From Candidatus Enterococcus ferrettii (GTDB lineage Bacteria; Bacillota; Bacilli; Lactobacillales; Enterococcaceae), in contig NZ_JAFREL010000107.1 of the NCBI RefSeq assembly GCF_017377655.1, positions 1-28,544 on the forward strand: DNA of 28,544 bases. Reading direction: 5' to 3'. The notes beneath the pieces were generated by a model that searched no databases, was not told the origin of the DNA, and worked only from the letters and a program-made list of their open reading frames with translations. The translations under genes were made by a program, and so were the position numbers. How positions within the stretch are numbered: position 1 is the stretch's first letter; every line of letters begins with the position of its first letter. Shown here one piece after another: positions 12,261-19,630 of the stretch.

Positions 12261-13619
12261 ATGAAAAAAGAAACTGAGGATGCAAAACAAAAGCGAAATT
12301 TTGACAAGGTGAACAAGCGAGCGCAGGAAACTTTTCAAAGGTTGAACAGAAAGAATAGAATCCAGCAGCTTTGTTTGTTGCTGGTGATGATGTTTTTTTT
12401 AGGATTATTTGCGATAAGACTTTTACCAGGCAACTATCAAAGTTACGCTGAAAAAAATCAAAAATATACCACTCAGATTGAGCAATTGGAGTTGGAAAAA
12501 GCAGCGATTCTCTCTGGGGAGAAGGAAGCAGCAACCGGAAACTTTAAAGAAACCTTAGATAAGAATTTGGCCAATTTAAAGGACTATCCAGAGAAAAATG
12601 ATCTTTATACAGTGGAGATAAGAAATACTAACGCTTCAATTCGATTAAATCGTAATAACCTTTTTGTCTCAGATAACGCCAATATGCTGAATAAAGAAAC
12701 TAAAAAGAAAATATATGATCTGAACAAACAATTGGCAGCCAGTACAAATGGTGCACAGCTGCAGGTCGTTACCGTTCCAGCATTGCCTTCGGGTGAGAGT
12801 ATTGAATCTTATGCTGAAAAGATTTTCAATCAGTTGGGAATTGGTAACAAGGATGAGGATAACGGTGTTTTGTATTTAATCGCCTTGGGAGATCAGGAAT
12901 TTCGTCTAGAAGTTGGTTATGGATTGGAAGGTTTGATTACAGATTCCACTGCTGATGACATTATTAGTGACGATGATGTAGTGGAAGCTTTTGAAGATAA
13001 AAAATATGATGCGGCAGTTAGCCAAGTAGTGGACGACGTGTTTAATATCATGAATTCAAAGACGGCTTTAGTAGATTCGCAAATTGCTGCTATCACTCGG
13101 ACAAAGCGCAATAACCAATTGCTTTACTGGCTGCAGATAATCATTTTATCGATTGGAATCCTCTTATTAGCAGGTTTTTTAATTAGCAGTCTTCGAGGTA
13201 GGAAGTTGATGAAGCAGTACTATCAGGAATTTCAAACCGACTTGGAGACTTTCCAACGAGGAAGAAGTACGCAGGAGAAAGCTGCTCGAATAATTAAAAT
13301 AAAGAAAACATCCTTTTACTATTTGATGATGGCTGGGATAGGAACTATTTGGTCAGCTGGACAAGTTAAAAATGCAGTAAAGCGTGGAAGAATCCTAGCA
13401 AAATATCCAAAGGCTAAGAAACAGTCTTTGGGTCGTATTCTAGTAGGGGATACTCTGTATGGCTATAATGGCGATGTGATCACTACTGCTTACTTAGCTT
13501 CCCACTACAATCCGTCCAATCATTCAGATAGCGGTTCAAGCGGCAGCAGTGGCGGCGGCTCTTGGGGTTCCTTTGGTGGAGGATCTTCCGGTGGCGGTGG
13601 TGCTTCTGGCGGCTGGTAA
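12261..13619 (+). CDS. TPM-domain membrane protein with Gly/Ser-rich tail
   Basis: 452 residues. A basic cytosolic N-terminus is followed by a membrane helix at about 36-55, then an extracytoplasmic TPM domain (about 136-262): VSDNANMLNKETKKKIYDLNKQL, QLQVVTVPALPSGESIESYAEKIFNQLGIGNKDEDNGVLYLIAL, in order, then an LEVGYGLEGLITD segment. A second helix (about 284-307) leads to a basic region and a Gly/Ser-rich tail (424-452) ending SGGGGASGGW, as in YgcG-type TPM proteins. TPM domains in plants act in photosystem II repair; the bacterial role is unclear, and envelope stress or protein quality control has been suggested. The ribosome binding site is weak (GTAGGG). The start rests on the absence of any better in-frame candidate. 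Confidence 0.85.
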   Translation: MKKETEDAKQKRNFDKVNKRAQETFQRLNRKNRIQQLCLLLVMMFFLGLFAIRLLPGNYQSYAEKNQKYTTQIEQLELEKAAILSGEKEAATGNFKETLDKNLANLKDYPEKNDLYTVEIRNTNASIRLNRNNLFVSDNANMLNKETKKKIYDLNKQLAASTNGAQLQVVTVPALPSGESIESYAEKIFNQLGIGNKDEDNGVLYLIALGDQEFRLEVGYGLEGLITDSTADDIISDDDVVEAFEDKKYDAAVSQVVDDVFNIMNSKTALVDSQIAAITRTKRNNQLLYWLQIIILSIGILLLAGFLISSLRGRKLMKQYYQEFQTDLETFQRGRSTQEKAARIIKIKKTSFYYLMMAGIGTIWSAGQVKNAVKRGRILAKYPKAKKQSLGRILVGDTLYGYNGDVITTAYLASHYNPSNHSDSGSSGSSGGGSWGSFGGGSSGGGGASGGW

Positions 13620-13628
13620 ATACAAATA

Positions 13629-13665
13629 AAAAATGAGCCCCGCTTTATAGCGGTGGCTCATTTTT
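13629..13665. terminator. Shared bidirectional terminator
   Basis: AAAAATGAGCC...CGCT (13629-13644), loop TTAT, AGCG...GGCTCATTTTT (13649-13665): a long stem with A-run before and T-run after, serving the convergent genes ending at 13619 and 13645. The stop codon of the minus-strand gene lies in the loop. Confidence 0.88.
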
Positions 13666-14385
13666 AGTCTCGTTGCTAGAAGAAACGGCAGGTTCTTTTT
13701 TTAACTCTTCAATGATTTCTTCCACTGGTTTTTCTGAAGTTTCTTGAGGAAGAATTTCTGTTGAAGTTTGTACAGTTGGCAGTTCTTTTTCTCTAAAGAA
13801 GAAGCGTAAAAAGCTGCTGTTGCTGCGGACAGTTATCTCATCTGTTGGCATTAAGGTGAACACAAACAATTCAATGGAGATAATTAGATTAAGAAACAGA
13901 CACAGCATAGATGCTACATAATACCCTGGTGACCACGTACTAGCTACTTGAAAAGTAAATTGGAACATGCCTAATAAAAATAGTGCAATGTAGTGAACCA
14001 GTAGGCCCCGTCCTCGAAGTCCCGCATCTCGCATCCTACGAGTCATTAATGACAAGTTTGGCAGTAAGATGGCCAACGAATAAACAAAATAGAAAATTAA
14101 AATTGGCAAAATACGAAATAATGCACTGAATACTTCCCAAGCAATCTCGTCATCAGACATATAATAGTCATAGTATCCATACATCATACCGGTATTAATA
14201 ATTGCTGAGAATAGCGTTGTAAATAAAATGAGTCCAAATAAAAGGCGAATAGACATCAAAATAAGTTGAACCCACCAATACCCTGCACGGGTTGTCCGCC
14301 CTTTAAACTCTACATATCCGACAAAAAAATCCTTAATGGCTTGTTTAAAGCCTACTTCTCCTGGAACCTGATTAATAACCTTCAT
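13645..14385 (-). CDS. DUF805-family membrane protein
   Basis: 246 residues. The N-terminal part has the DUF805 pattern: a soluble start (KQAIKDFFVGYVEFKGRTTRAGYWWVQL), then four or five hydrophobic segments (about residues 40-66, 84-108, 128-148 and 155-180), with the family hallmark LLPNLSLMTRRMRDAGLRGRGLL between helices two and three. A C-terminal cytosolic tail of about 50 residues is rich in Glu, Pro and Thr and low in complexity. The molecular function of the family is unknown. AAGGAG about 9 bases upstream supports the ATG at 14385. It converges on the TPM gene and shares its terminator. Confidence 0.82.
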   Translation of the reverse strand: MKVINQVPGEVGFKQAIKDFFVGYVEFKGRTTRAGYWWVQLILMSIRLLFGLILFTTLFSAIINTGMMYGYYDYYMSDDEIAWEVFSALFRILPILIFYFVYSLAILLPNLSLMTRRMRDAGLRGRGLLVHYIALFLLGMFQFTFQVASTWSPGYYVASMLCLFLNLIISIELFVFTLMPTDEITVRSNSSFLRFFFREKELPTVQTSTEILPQETSEKPVEEIIEELKKEPAVSSSNETKNEPPL

Positions 14386-14636
14386 TCATTTTAACTCCTT
14401 TATTGTCACTCCAAAATAGTCAATAACTCATTATTAAGAAACAATGGTTATCGTTCCTCCTATTGTATACACAACTCAAACAAAATAGCTATGTAATTTT
14501 AAAAATAAAAAAGAGAATTTGGCTGATTCATTTTACAGAAAAAAATAGGTAACGAAAACGAACATATTTGGTTAACTATGGTTGGTGTTCATTTCTTTAG
14601 TGGTTGCCTATGATAATTACAAGAGGTGTGAAAAAT
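14386..14636. other. Divergent AT-rich intergenic region
   Basis: About 250 bases between the divergent DUF805 and XRE-AbrB genes, presumably holding both promoters. Candidate -10 boxes are TATACA on the minus strand near 14467 and TATGAT at 14609 on the plus strand, both without a convincing -35. No gene or long repeat is visible. Confidence 0.4.
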
Positions 14637-15107
14637 ATGAAGCGGGTAAAAAGTAATATTTCTGCTAATCTGAATTGTTTAAGAAGGCAAAGTCGCATGT
14701 CGCAAGAAGAAATTGCTGAAAGAATTGGGGTAACTCGTCAGGCGGTTGCCAAATGGGAAAAGGGTAACGCTCTTCCTTGTATTGTTAATTGTATTTTGTT
14801 GGCAGAATTGTTTGATGTTTCATTGAATGATTTTGTCAATTACGATTCAAAACAAACGGGGATACCAATTCCATCAAAGAGTAGGCATTATTTGGGAACT
14901 GTGACGATGAATGACCATGGTCAAATTGTTCTGCCAAAGAAAGCTAAGGAAACCATGGAATACAAGACAGGAGATGTTTTAGTTGTGTTGGGGGATTGTA
15001 ATCCGTTAACCGCTGGAATTGTTTTGTTAAGCAGTGAAGTATTTTTCCATCTGGCTGGTCAATCGAAAGTTCGCTTGTCTGAGGATAAACAGCTATCAAA
15101 TAATTAA
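14637..15107 (+). CDS. XRE-type regulator fused to an AbrB-like domain
   Basis: 156 residues with two DNA-binding-type modules. Residues 8-63 are an XRE helix-turn-helix (LNCLRRQSRMSQEEIAERIGVTRQAVAKWEKG, then a helix ending AELFDVSLNDFV). Residues about 85-120 look like an AbrB/MazE swapped-hairpin: GTVTMNDHGQIVLPKKAKETM followed by YKTGDVLVVLGD. AbrB-like hairpins bind DNA or mediate dimerisation. The ATG at 14637 follows AGAGGTG by about 8 bases; upstream TTG and ATG codons lack a site. It precedes an ABC transporter by 23 bases and very likely controls it. Confidence 0.85.
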   Translation: MKRVKSNISANLNCLRRQSRMSQEEIAERIGVTRQAVAKWEKGNALPCIVNCILLAELFDVSLNDFVNYDSKQTGIPIPSKSRHYLGTVTMNDHGQIVLPKKAKETMEYKTGDVLVVLGDCNPLTAGIVLLSSEVFFHLAGQSKVRLSEDKQLSNN

Positions 15108-15130
15108 GAAAAGGAAGAAGAGGAAGAACT

Positions 15131-15874
15131 ATGGACTTATTAAAAATTGAAGGATTAACTAAGCATTATTCTAGCTTTACATTAGAAGATATTTCCTTCG
15201 CATTGCCCAAAGGACAAATCATGGGCCTTATTGGAAAAAATGGGGCAGGGAAAAGTACGACATTAAAATCATTGCTGAACCTAGTGCATCCAGATTCTGG
15301 CAAAATCGAAATGTTTGGGAAGGATTTCTTAGACAATGAAGAAGCCTGCAAGCAGCAAATGGGAATTGTATTAGGCGGAATTGATTTTTATGAGCAAAAA
15401 AGGGTGTCCTTAATTACTAAAGTGACAAAACGATTTTACCCATCTTGGGATGAATCAGCCTATGAAAAATACTTGTCAGTATTTTCTTTGGATCCTCAGA
15501 AAAAGGTGAAGGATTTATCGGCTGGAATGAAGGTGAAATATATGATTGCTTTGGCTTTGTCCCATGATGCCAAATTGTTGATTTTAGATGAGCCTACCAG
15601 TGGTTTAGATCCAGTCTCTAGAGATGATTTGCTGGAATTGTTCCAGCATTTGGTTCAAGGAGGCGAACGCAGCATTCTCTTTTCCACCCATATCACATCA
15701 GATTTAGAGAAATGTGCAGATTCAATTACGTACATCAAAGAAGGAAAAATGGTTGCCAATGCACCAAAAGAGGATTTTTTACACTCCTTTGACTATTTGA
15801 AGAAGCCAGACGAACACGCACTCTCGCTTGAGGAAATTATGATTCGTACGGAAAGGAAGAGTTACGATGTTTAA
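15131..15874 (+). CDS. ABC transporter ATP-binding protein
   Basis: 247 residues, a complete single ATPase domain: Walker A GKNGAGKST (35-43), signature LSAGM (129-133), Walker B LLILDEP with Asp153 and Glu154, D-loop SGLDP and H-loop STHI. The signature reads LSAGM instead of LSGGQ, as in the YtrB/EcsA-type branch of drug and antimicrobial-peptide exporters. Its ribosome binding site (GGAAGAAGAGGAAG) is purine-rich. The stop overlaps the permease start by 8 bases. The pair probably exports a toxic compound, peptide or lipid; substrate unknown. The XRE-AbrB protein just upstream is the likely regulator. Confidence 0.9.
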   Translation: MDLLKIEGLTKHYSSFTLEDISFALPKGQIMGLIGKNGAGKSTTLKSLLNLVHPDSGKIEMFGKDFLDNEEACKQQMGIVLGGIDFYEQKRVSLITKVTKRFYPSWDESAYEKYLSVFSLDPQKKVKDLSAGMKVKYMIALALSHDAKLLILDEPTSGLDPVSRDDLLELFQHLVQGGERSILFSTHITSDLEKCADSITYIKEGKMVANAPKEDFLHSFDYLKKPDEHALSLEEIMIRTERKSYDV

Positions 15875-16508
15875 TTTATTGTACAAGGAAATTCGTTTAG
15901 CAGCTCACCCTAATTTATTCATTTTTACCTGCATGGGGGTACTAGTTTTAGTCCCGGCTTATCCATATGGGATCATTTTCTTATTTAGCGGGCTGGGCAT
16001 ATATATCAGTTTTATGTACGGACGTGAAACGAATGACATATACTATACAGCTTTATTACCGGTTCGGAAACGTGACACGGTAAAAGCCAAATGTTTACTG
16101 GTAGTGCTGGCAGAGTTGATTCAGATGCTGATATCTTTACCTTTTACTTTTTTACGATTGGCTATTTTGTCTAACGGAAACCCGGTCGGAATTGAAGCAA
16201 ATGTAGCTTTTTATGGCATGGGGTTTTTCATTTATGCTGTTTTCAATGTGATTTTTTTAACTGTCTTTTTCAAGACAGCTTACAAGGCAGGAAAAGCTTT
16301 TGTATTAGCGATGATTCCTGCAATAATCATAATGACTTCAATGGAAGTTATTGTTCATTTTCCTAATTTCTATTGGTTGGATAGCGTCAAGCAGCCGGAG
16401 CTGCTTCGACAGTTGCCTATTCTAATTATTGGATTTTTGGTTTATGTTGCAGCAACAATTATTGCTTACCACGTATCGGTTAATCGATTTGAAAAAGTAG
16501 ATTTGTAA
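15867..16508 (+). CDS. ABC-2 type transporter permease
   Basis: 213 residues with about six hydrophobic segments (roughly 17-33, 36-50, 75-98, 112-132, 143-162, 178-200), matching the small ABC-2 permease type that pairs with a single-domain ATPase; the segment YGRETNDIYYTALLPVRKRDTVKAK between helices two and three is characteristic of the group. Translation is coupled to the ATPase by the 8-base overlap. A working transporter would be a dimer of each subunit. It is the last gene of the operon, closed by the terminator at 16527. Confidence 0.85.
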   Translation: MFNLLYKEIRLAAHPNLFIFTCMGVLVLVPAYPYGIIFLFSGLGIYISFMYGRETNDIYYTALLPVRKRDTVKAKCLLVVLAELIQMLISLPFTFLRLAILSNGNPVGIEANVAFYGMGFFIYAVFNVIFLTVFFKTAYKAGKAFVLAMIPAIIIMTSMEVIVHFPNFYWLDSVKQPELLRQLPILIIGFLVYVAATIIAYHVSVNRFEKVDL

Positions 16509-16526
16509 AGTAGATTTATAAAATAC

Positions 16527-16565
16527 ATCTGTGAATCCTGATGACAAAGGATTTGCAGATTTTTT
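16527..16565 (+). terminator. Terminator of the ABC operon
   Basis: ATCTGTGAATCC (16527-16538) and GGATTTGCAGAT (16549-16560) form a 12-bp stem with two G-T pairs, followed by five to six Ts. Confidence 0.85.
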
Positions 16566-16720
16566 GCGATCAAACAAATTTTGCTCCAAAAATGAGAGGT
16601 TCCAGCTAAGAAGCCATGCTATTCTAGATAGTAAGAAGGCTATCACTTTTCTTGCTTAGAAAAGGATACATAGAGTTAGTTTAGCTTTTGGTATAGTGGA
16701 AAAAAGAGGAGGAATGAAAA

Positions 16721-17218
16721 ATGGAACACAGAATTGTAGAATTAGACGCGTTTAAGATAGTTGGCTACAAAAAGGAGTCAACTAATGAAAATCAACAGGG
16801 GATGCAAGATTGCCCCGCTCATTGGGGTGAGATTTTATCTACTGGGAAACAGGAGGCACTGCTGCCGTTGATTAATCGGGAGCCATTCGGTTTGATTGGT
16901 GCTAGCTTCTATAATATTGATTCTAATGATGCGAAACGATTCGACTACTATATCAGTGTGGCTACTACCGAGGAAACACCGGATGGGTTGGAAGAAATAG
17001 AAGTGCCAGCCAATACTTGGGCAGTTTTTCCAACGACCAAGGAAGCCTCTGGACAGACACAAGTTGAAATTGTCTCAAAATGGGGTCCCCAGTCAGAAGA
17101 GTATGAATTATTGAATACTGGCTATATGACAGGAGAGATGGCTTCAGGAGGGCCAGATATGGAGGTTTACGGAAGCGGCAACGACATTGAAATCTGGGTA
17201 CCAGTGAAGAAAAAATAG
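16721..17218 (+). CDS. Stand-alone GyrI-like (effector-binding) protein
   Basis: 165 residues made of one GyrI-like/SOUL-type domain with no DNA-binding part: it opens with MEHRIVELDAFKIVGYKKE, has HWGEI near residue 35, FDYYISVAT and the helix-loop PANTWAVFPTTKEAS, and ends NDIEIWVPVKKK. Such domains bind cationic drugs, and E. coli GyrI (SbmC) protects DNA gyrase; some GyrI-like proteins hydrolyse cyclopropanoid toxins. GAGGAGG lies 8 bases before the ATG at 16721. It precedes an AraC regulator that carries the same domain, suggesting a shared ligand. Ligand and enzyme activity are unknown. Confidence 0.82.
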   Translation: MEHRIVELDAFKIVGYKKESTNENQQGMQDCPAHWGEILSTGKQEALLPLINREPFGLIGASFYNIDSNDAKRFDYYISVATTEETPDGLEEIEVPANTWAVFPTTKEASGQTQVEIVSKWGPQSEEYELLNTGYMTGEMASGGPDMEVYGSGNDIEIWVPVKKK

Positions 17219-17281
17219 CTGAAGAAATCTCTGTTTTAGTGTGCTATGCTTAATAGAAGACTAAAACAGGAGCTAAACAAT

Positions 17282-18172
17282 ATGACCACAGACATCCAAC
17301 GATTTACAGCGACTCTAGCTTATATAGAGGATCACTTATTTGGAGAAATTTCGTTGAAGACGCTGGCAAAACAAGCTTTGCTGTCAGAATATACATTTCA
17401 TCGTTTTTTTACTTATTTAACGGGCTACTCCTTTTCTAATTACGTTCGCAATCGTCGCTTGTCTGAAGCGGTTGGTTGCCTGCGTCAAGGGGAGCTGGTT
17501 GATACGATTGCAGAGCAGTGCGGCTATGCAAACCGTTCTGCTTTTCATCGTGCCTTTGTGAAATTCCATGGCTTAACACCTGCTCAAGCCAAAGAAGAAT
17601 TTGCTGCGGTTAATTATTTTCCACCGATGCGTTTAACCATTCAAATCGATGGTGGAAAAACGTTAAATTATCGGATTGAACAGCTGCCAGCCTTTCAAAT
17701 TGTTGGTAAAATGACTAGCTATTTGCTGGACGAGCAATTGTTTCAGCAAACAGGTCAACAGTGGGAGCAGTTTTTCACGGATCAAAGCTTACGAACTTTT
17801 GCGGAGACTGAGGCCACCAATAAACGTTTCTTTGGAATAAATCGAGCACCTTATTTTGCAGTAGCGAATCCGCAAATTGCGGACAGCGGGATGCTAAACT
17901 ACTTCACAGGATTTGTCCTGACTGAGGGACAAACTAGCAAGTATCCCACGTTCTCAATACCTAAGCAAAGTTATGTGGTTTTTACCAGTGAGCGTTATGA
18001 TTATCGCATAACTGAGAATGTGTCTAGCACCTATAATCAATTGCAGCAGCAGATATTCAATACGTGGCTGCCGCAAACCCATTATCAAAAAATTGAGGGG
18101 CCTGAGCTGGAGACGTACATCACGTTAGGTGAGCAAGCGTGTTTAGAAATTTGGTTGCCTGTCCATAAATAA
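17282..18172 (+). CDS. AraC-family regulator with GyrI-like effector domain
   Basis: 296 residues. The N-terminus is an AraC/XylS DNA-binding domain (about 5-102): TLAYIEDHLFGEISLKTLAKQALLSEYTFHRFFTYLTGYSFSNYVRNRRL, then IAEQCGYANRSAFHRAFVKFHGLTPAQAK, two HTH units in the standard order. A GyrI-like domain fills residues about 118-296, ending TYITLGEQACLEIWLPVHK. Members such as Rob bind hydrophobic or cationic compounds and activate resistance genes. AGGAG (17268-17272) 9 bases upstream supports ATG 17282 over an ATG at 17246, which overlaps a possible -10 box (TATGCT). It lies between the free GyrI-like gene and the small protein at 18186. Confidence 0.88.
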   Translation: MTTDIQRFTATLAYIEDHLFGEISLKTLAKQALLSEYTFHRFFTYLTGYSFSNYVRNRRLSEAVGCLRQGELVDTIAEQCGYANRSAFHRAFVKFHGLTPAQAKEEFAAVNYFPPMRLTIQIDGGKTLNYRIEQLPAFQIVGKMTSYLLDEQLFQQTGQQWEQFFTDQSLRTFAETEATNKRFFGINRAPYFAVANPQIADSGMLNYFTGFVLTEGQTSKYPTFSIPKQSYVVFTSERYDYRITENVSSTYNQLQQQIFNTWLPQTHYQKIEGPELETYITLGEQACLEIWLPVHK

Positions 18173-18185
18173 AGGAGTGTCTAGC

Positions 18186-18647
18186 ATGACTGTTAGTAAA
18201 TGGTATCAGAAAAGAGAAGGCCAAGCCGAGCATTTGGTTTATTTGAATAAAGAAGGCAAGGAATTAGAGAAGCTGTTGACGCATGAGAAAACTATGATCA
18301 TTCGTGGAGCTGCCGGCAAAAAGCTGCCTTTAGGTGGACGAGCAAAGGTTGGGGATGTCGCCTATTTTGTTGAAACAGGCGGGAACTTGCTAATTACTCA
18401 TCGCGGTGTAATTACTCAGGTAATCGAAAGTGAAAAAATGACTAAAGAAGAATCTGCTGCTTTTATCCAACAGTTTGAAAAGGAATTGAATTTGTCGAAG
18501 AAGCAGCATGATCGCTGGGCTGGTAAGAAATATCTTGCTGTTTTTGAAATAGATCTTATTGAAGAGCTTGAGCCGTTTGCTTATAATCGCGGCAAAAATA
18601 TGGATGATTGGGTCATTACGGATTCAATTGAAGAAATTAAAGCATAG
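18186..18647 (+). CDS. Small protein, possibly PUA/ASCH-like
   Basis: 153 residues; I do not recognise the family. Predicted beta-rich core: MIIRGAAGKKLPLGGRAKVGDVAYFVETGGNLLITHRGVI and, after a helical insert, KYLAVFEIDLIEELEPFAYNRG. The GD-x-x-YFVE followed by a beta-strand resembles ASCH/EVE-type PUA-like folds, which bind RNA or modified bases; that is a tentative reading. AAGGAG precedes the ATG at 18186 by 9 bases, and the gene starts only 13 bases after the AraC stop, so they are cotranscribed and end at the terminator at 18653. Confidence 0.65.
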   Translation: MTVSKWYQKREGQAEHLVYLNKEGKELEKLLTHEKTMIIRGAAGKKLPLGGRAKVGDVAYFVETGGNLLITHRGVITQVIESEKMTKEESAAFIQQFEKELNLSKKQHDRWAGKKYLAVFEIDLIEELEPFAYNRGKNMDDWVITDSIEEIKA

Positions 18648-18652
18648 CAATC

Positions 18653-18695
18653 GTCGGAAATCTGCCAATTCAGCTGGGGGGATTTTCGACTTTTT
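18653..18695 (+). terminator. Terminator of the araC operon
   Basis: GTCGGAAATC (18653-18662) pairs with GATTTTCGAC (18681-18690), a 10-bp stem with one G-T pair extended by an inner CCA/TGG, followed by five Ts. Confidence 0.82.
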
Positions 18696-18716
18696 GTATG
18701 ACGAAGACAATACCTC

Positions 18717-18747
18717 TTGACCTTCCTCTATACAGGAAGGTTTATAG
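18717..18747 (+). promoter_or_regulatory. Second MerR-type promoter and operator
   Basis: TTGACC (18717-18722) and TTATAG (18742-18747) are 19 bp apart. A perfect 8-bp inverted repeat, ACCTTCCT / AGGAAGGT (18720-18727 and 18734-18741), sits between them, the hallmark of a MerR operator. The adjacent merR gene follows at 18768. Confidence 0.87.
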
Positions 18748-18767
18748 TTGGGGTAGGAGGAGAATAC

Positions 18768-19565
18768 ATGTATACAATCGGTGAATTTTCTAAAATTTCT
18801 AAACTGACAGCTAAAGCGCTGCGCTATTATGATCAAGAAGGATTGTTGAAGCCCTCTGCTCGCGGCACCAACGGATACCGATATTATTCTGTTGCTGATT
18901 TGGACAAGGCTGAACTGATTCTTTTGTTAAAGCAGTTCGACTTCACTATTGCCGAAATGCAGGAAGTGTTGGCTTATGATTTGGAAGAAGCGGATTTAGC
19001 CGGCTATTTATTCGAAAAACGGCAAATGCTGGAGCAAAGAGTAACCCAACAAAAAGAATTAATTCGCCAACTGGATAACCTCCTGACAACAACTAAAATG
19101 AGGGAGCGAAGACAAATGAACTATGAAATGATGGTGGAACAATTACCAGCTGAACAAGTTGCTTTATGGTATTTCGAAGGGACCTTTCGAGAGATCGGCA
19201 GCTACACTGGCAAACTGTTTCAGGAGGTCAAAGGCCGAGCAAACGGAGCCCCATTTTGTTTATACTTTGACGAAGAAGTGAATGAGATTGGAAAAATGGC
19301 GCTAGGTGTTCCGATTAAAAAGGCTTTTGCTTCTGATAAAGTAACAATTACTACTTTCCCAGCCAGTAAGGTGCTGTGTACGATGCATATTGGTGAATAC
19401 GACCGTCTGCATGAAGCGTATAAAGCGTTGATCGACTATGCGAAAGAGCATCAGTTGACACTGGACACTACTTGGCGAGAGCTGTATCTAAAGGGACCAG
19501 GCAAGCTGTTTAAGGGAAATCCTGAAAGCTATCAGACCAAGATCCTTGTGCCGATAAAAGAATAG
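18768..19565 (+). CDS. MerR-family regulator with GyrI-like effector-binding domain
   Basis: 265 residues: a MerR winged helix-turn-helix (YTIGEFSKISKLTAKALRYYDQEGLLKPSA, GYRYYS, residues 1-72), a coiled coil (about 76-110) and a GyrI-like domain (about 118-265) ending YQTKILVPIKE. ATG 18768 has AGGAGG 7 bases upstream; a TTG in frame at 18717 lies inside the promoter. It is organised like the MerR gene at 9458 but is diverged in sequence, so the two are separate paralogues. The gene is alone behind its operator, so its targets besides itself are elsewhere or absent here. An in-frame ATG at 19116 with AGGGAG could yield the isolated ligand domain. Confidence 0.88.
   Translation: MYTIGEFSKISKLTAKALRYYDQEGLLKPSARGTNGYRYYSVADLDKAELILLLKQFDFTIAEMQEVLAYDLEEADLAGYLFEKRQMLEQRVTQQKELIRQLDNLLTTTKMRERRQMNYEMMVEQLPAEQVALWYFEGTFREIGSYTGKLFQEVKGRANGAPFCLYFDEEVNEIGKMALGVPIKKAFASDKVTITTFPASKVLCTMHIGEYDRLHEAYKALIDYAKEHQLTLDTTWRELYLKGPGKLFKGNPESYQTKILVPIKE
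19101..19118 (+). promoter_or_regulatory. Internal RBS and in-frame ATG in the second MerR gene
   Basis: AGGGAG (19101-19106), 9 bases and ATG 19116 fall at codon 117, the start of the GyrI-like domain, mirroring the arrangement in the first MerR gene. Confidence 0.35.
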
Positions 19566-19585
19566 AAGTTGATTTAAGTTAATGA

Positions 19586-19630
19586 AAAGTAAAGCCAGGC
19601 TGAGTAGTATCTTCAGCTTAGCTTTACTTT
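19586..19630. terminator. Shared hairpin between convergent genes
   Basis: AAAGTAAAGC (19586-19595) pairs with GCTTTACTTT (19621-19630), with a further inner pairing of GGCTGAG and CTTCAGCTT. It separates the convergent MerR and GNAT genes; the T-run is short on both sides. Confidence 0.65.

Noticed and set aside
14386..14470. Small minus-strand ORF behind AGGAGG near 14455
   Set aside because: It would need a TTG start at long spacing and encodes about 12 residues with no recognisable feature.
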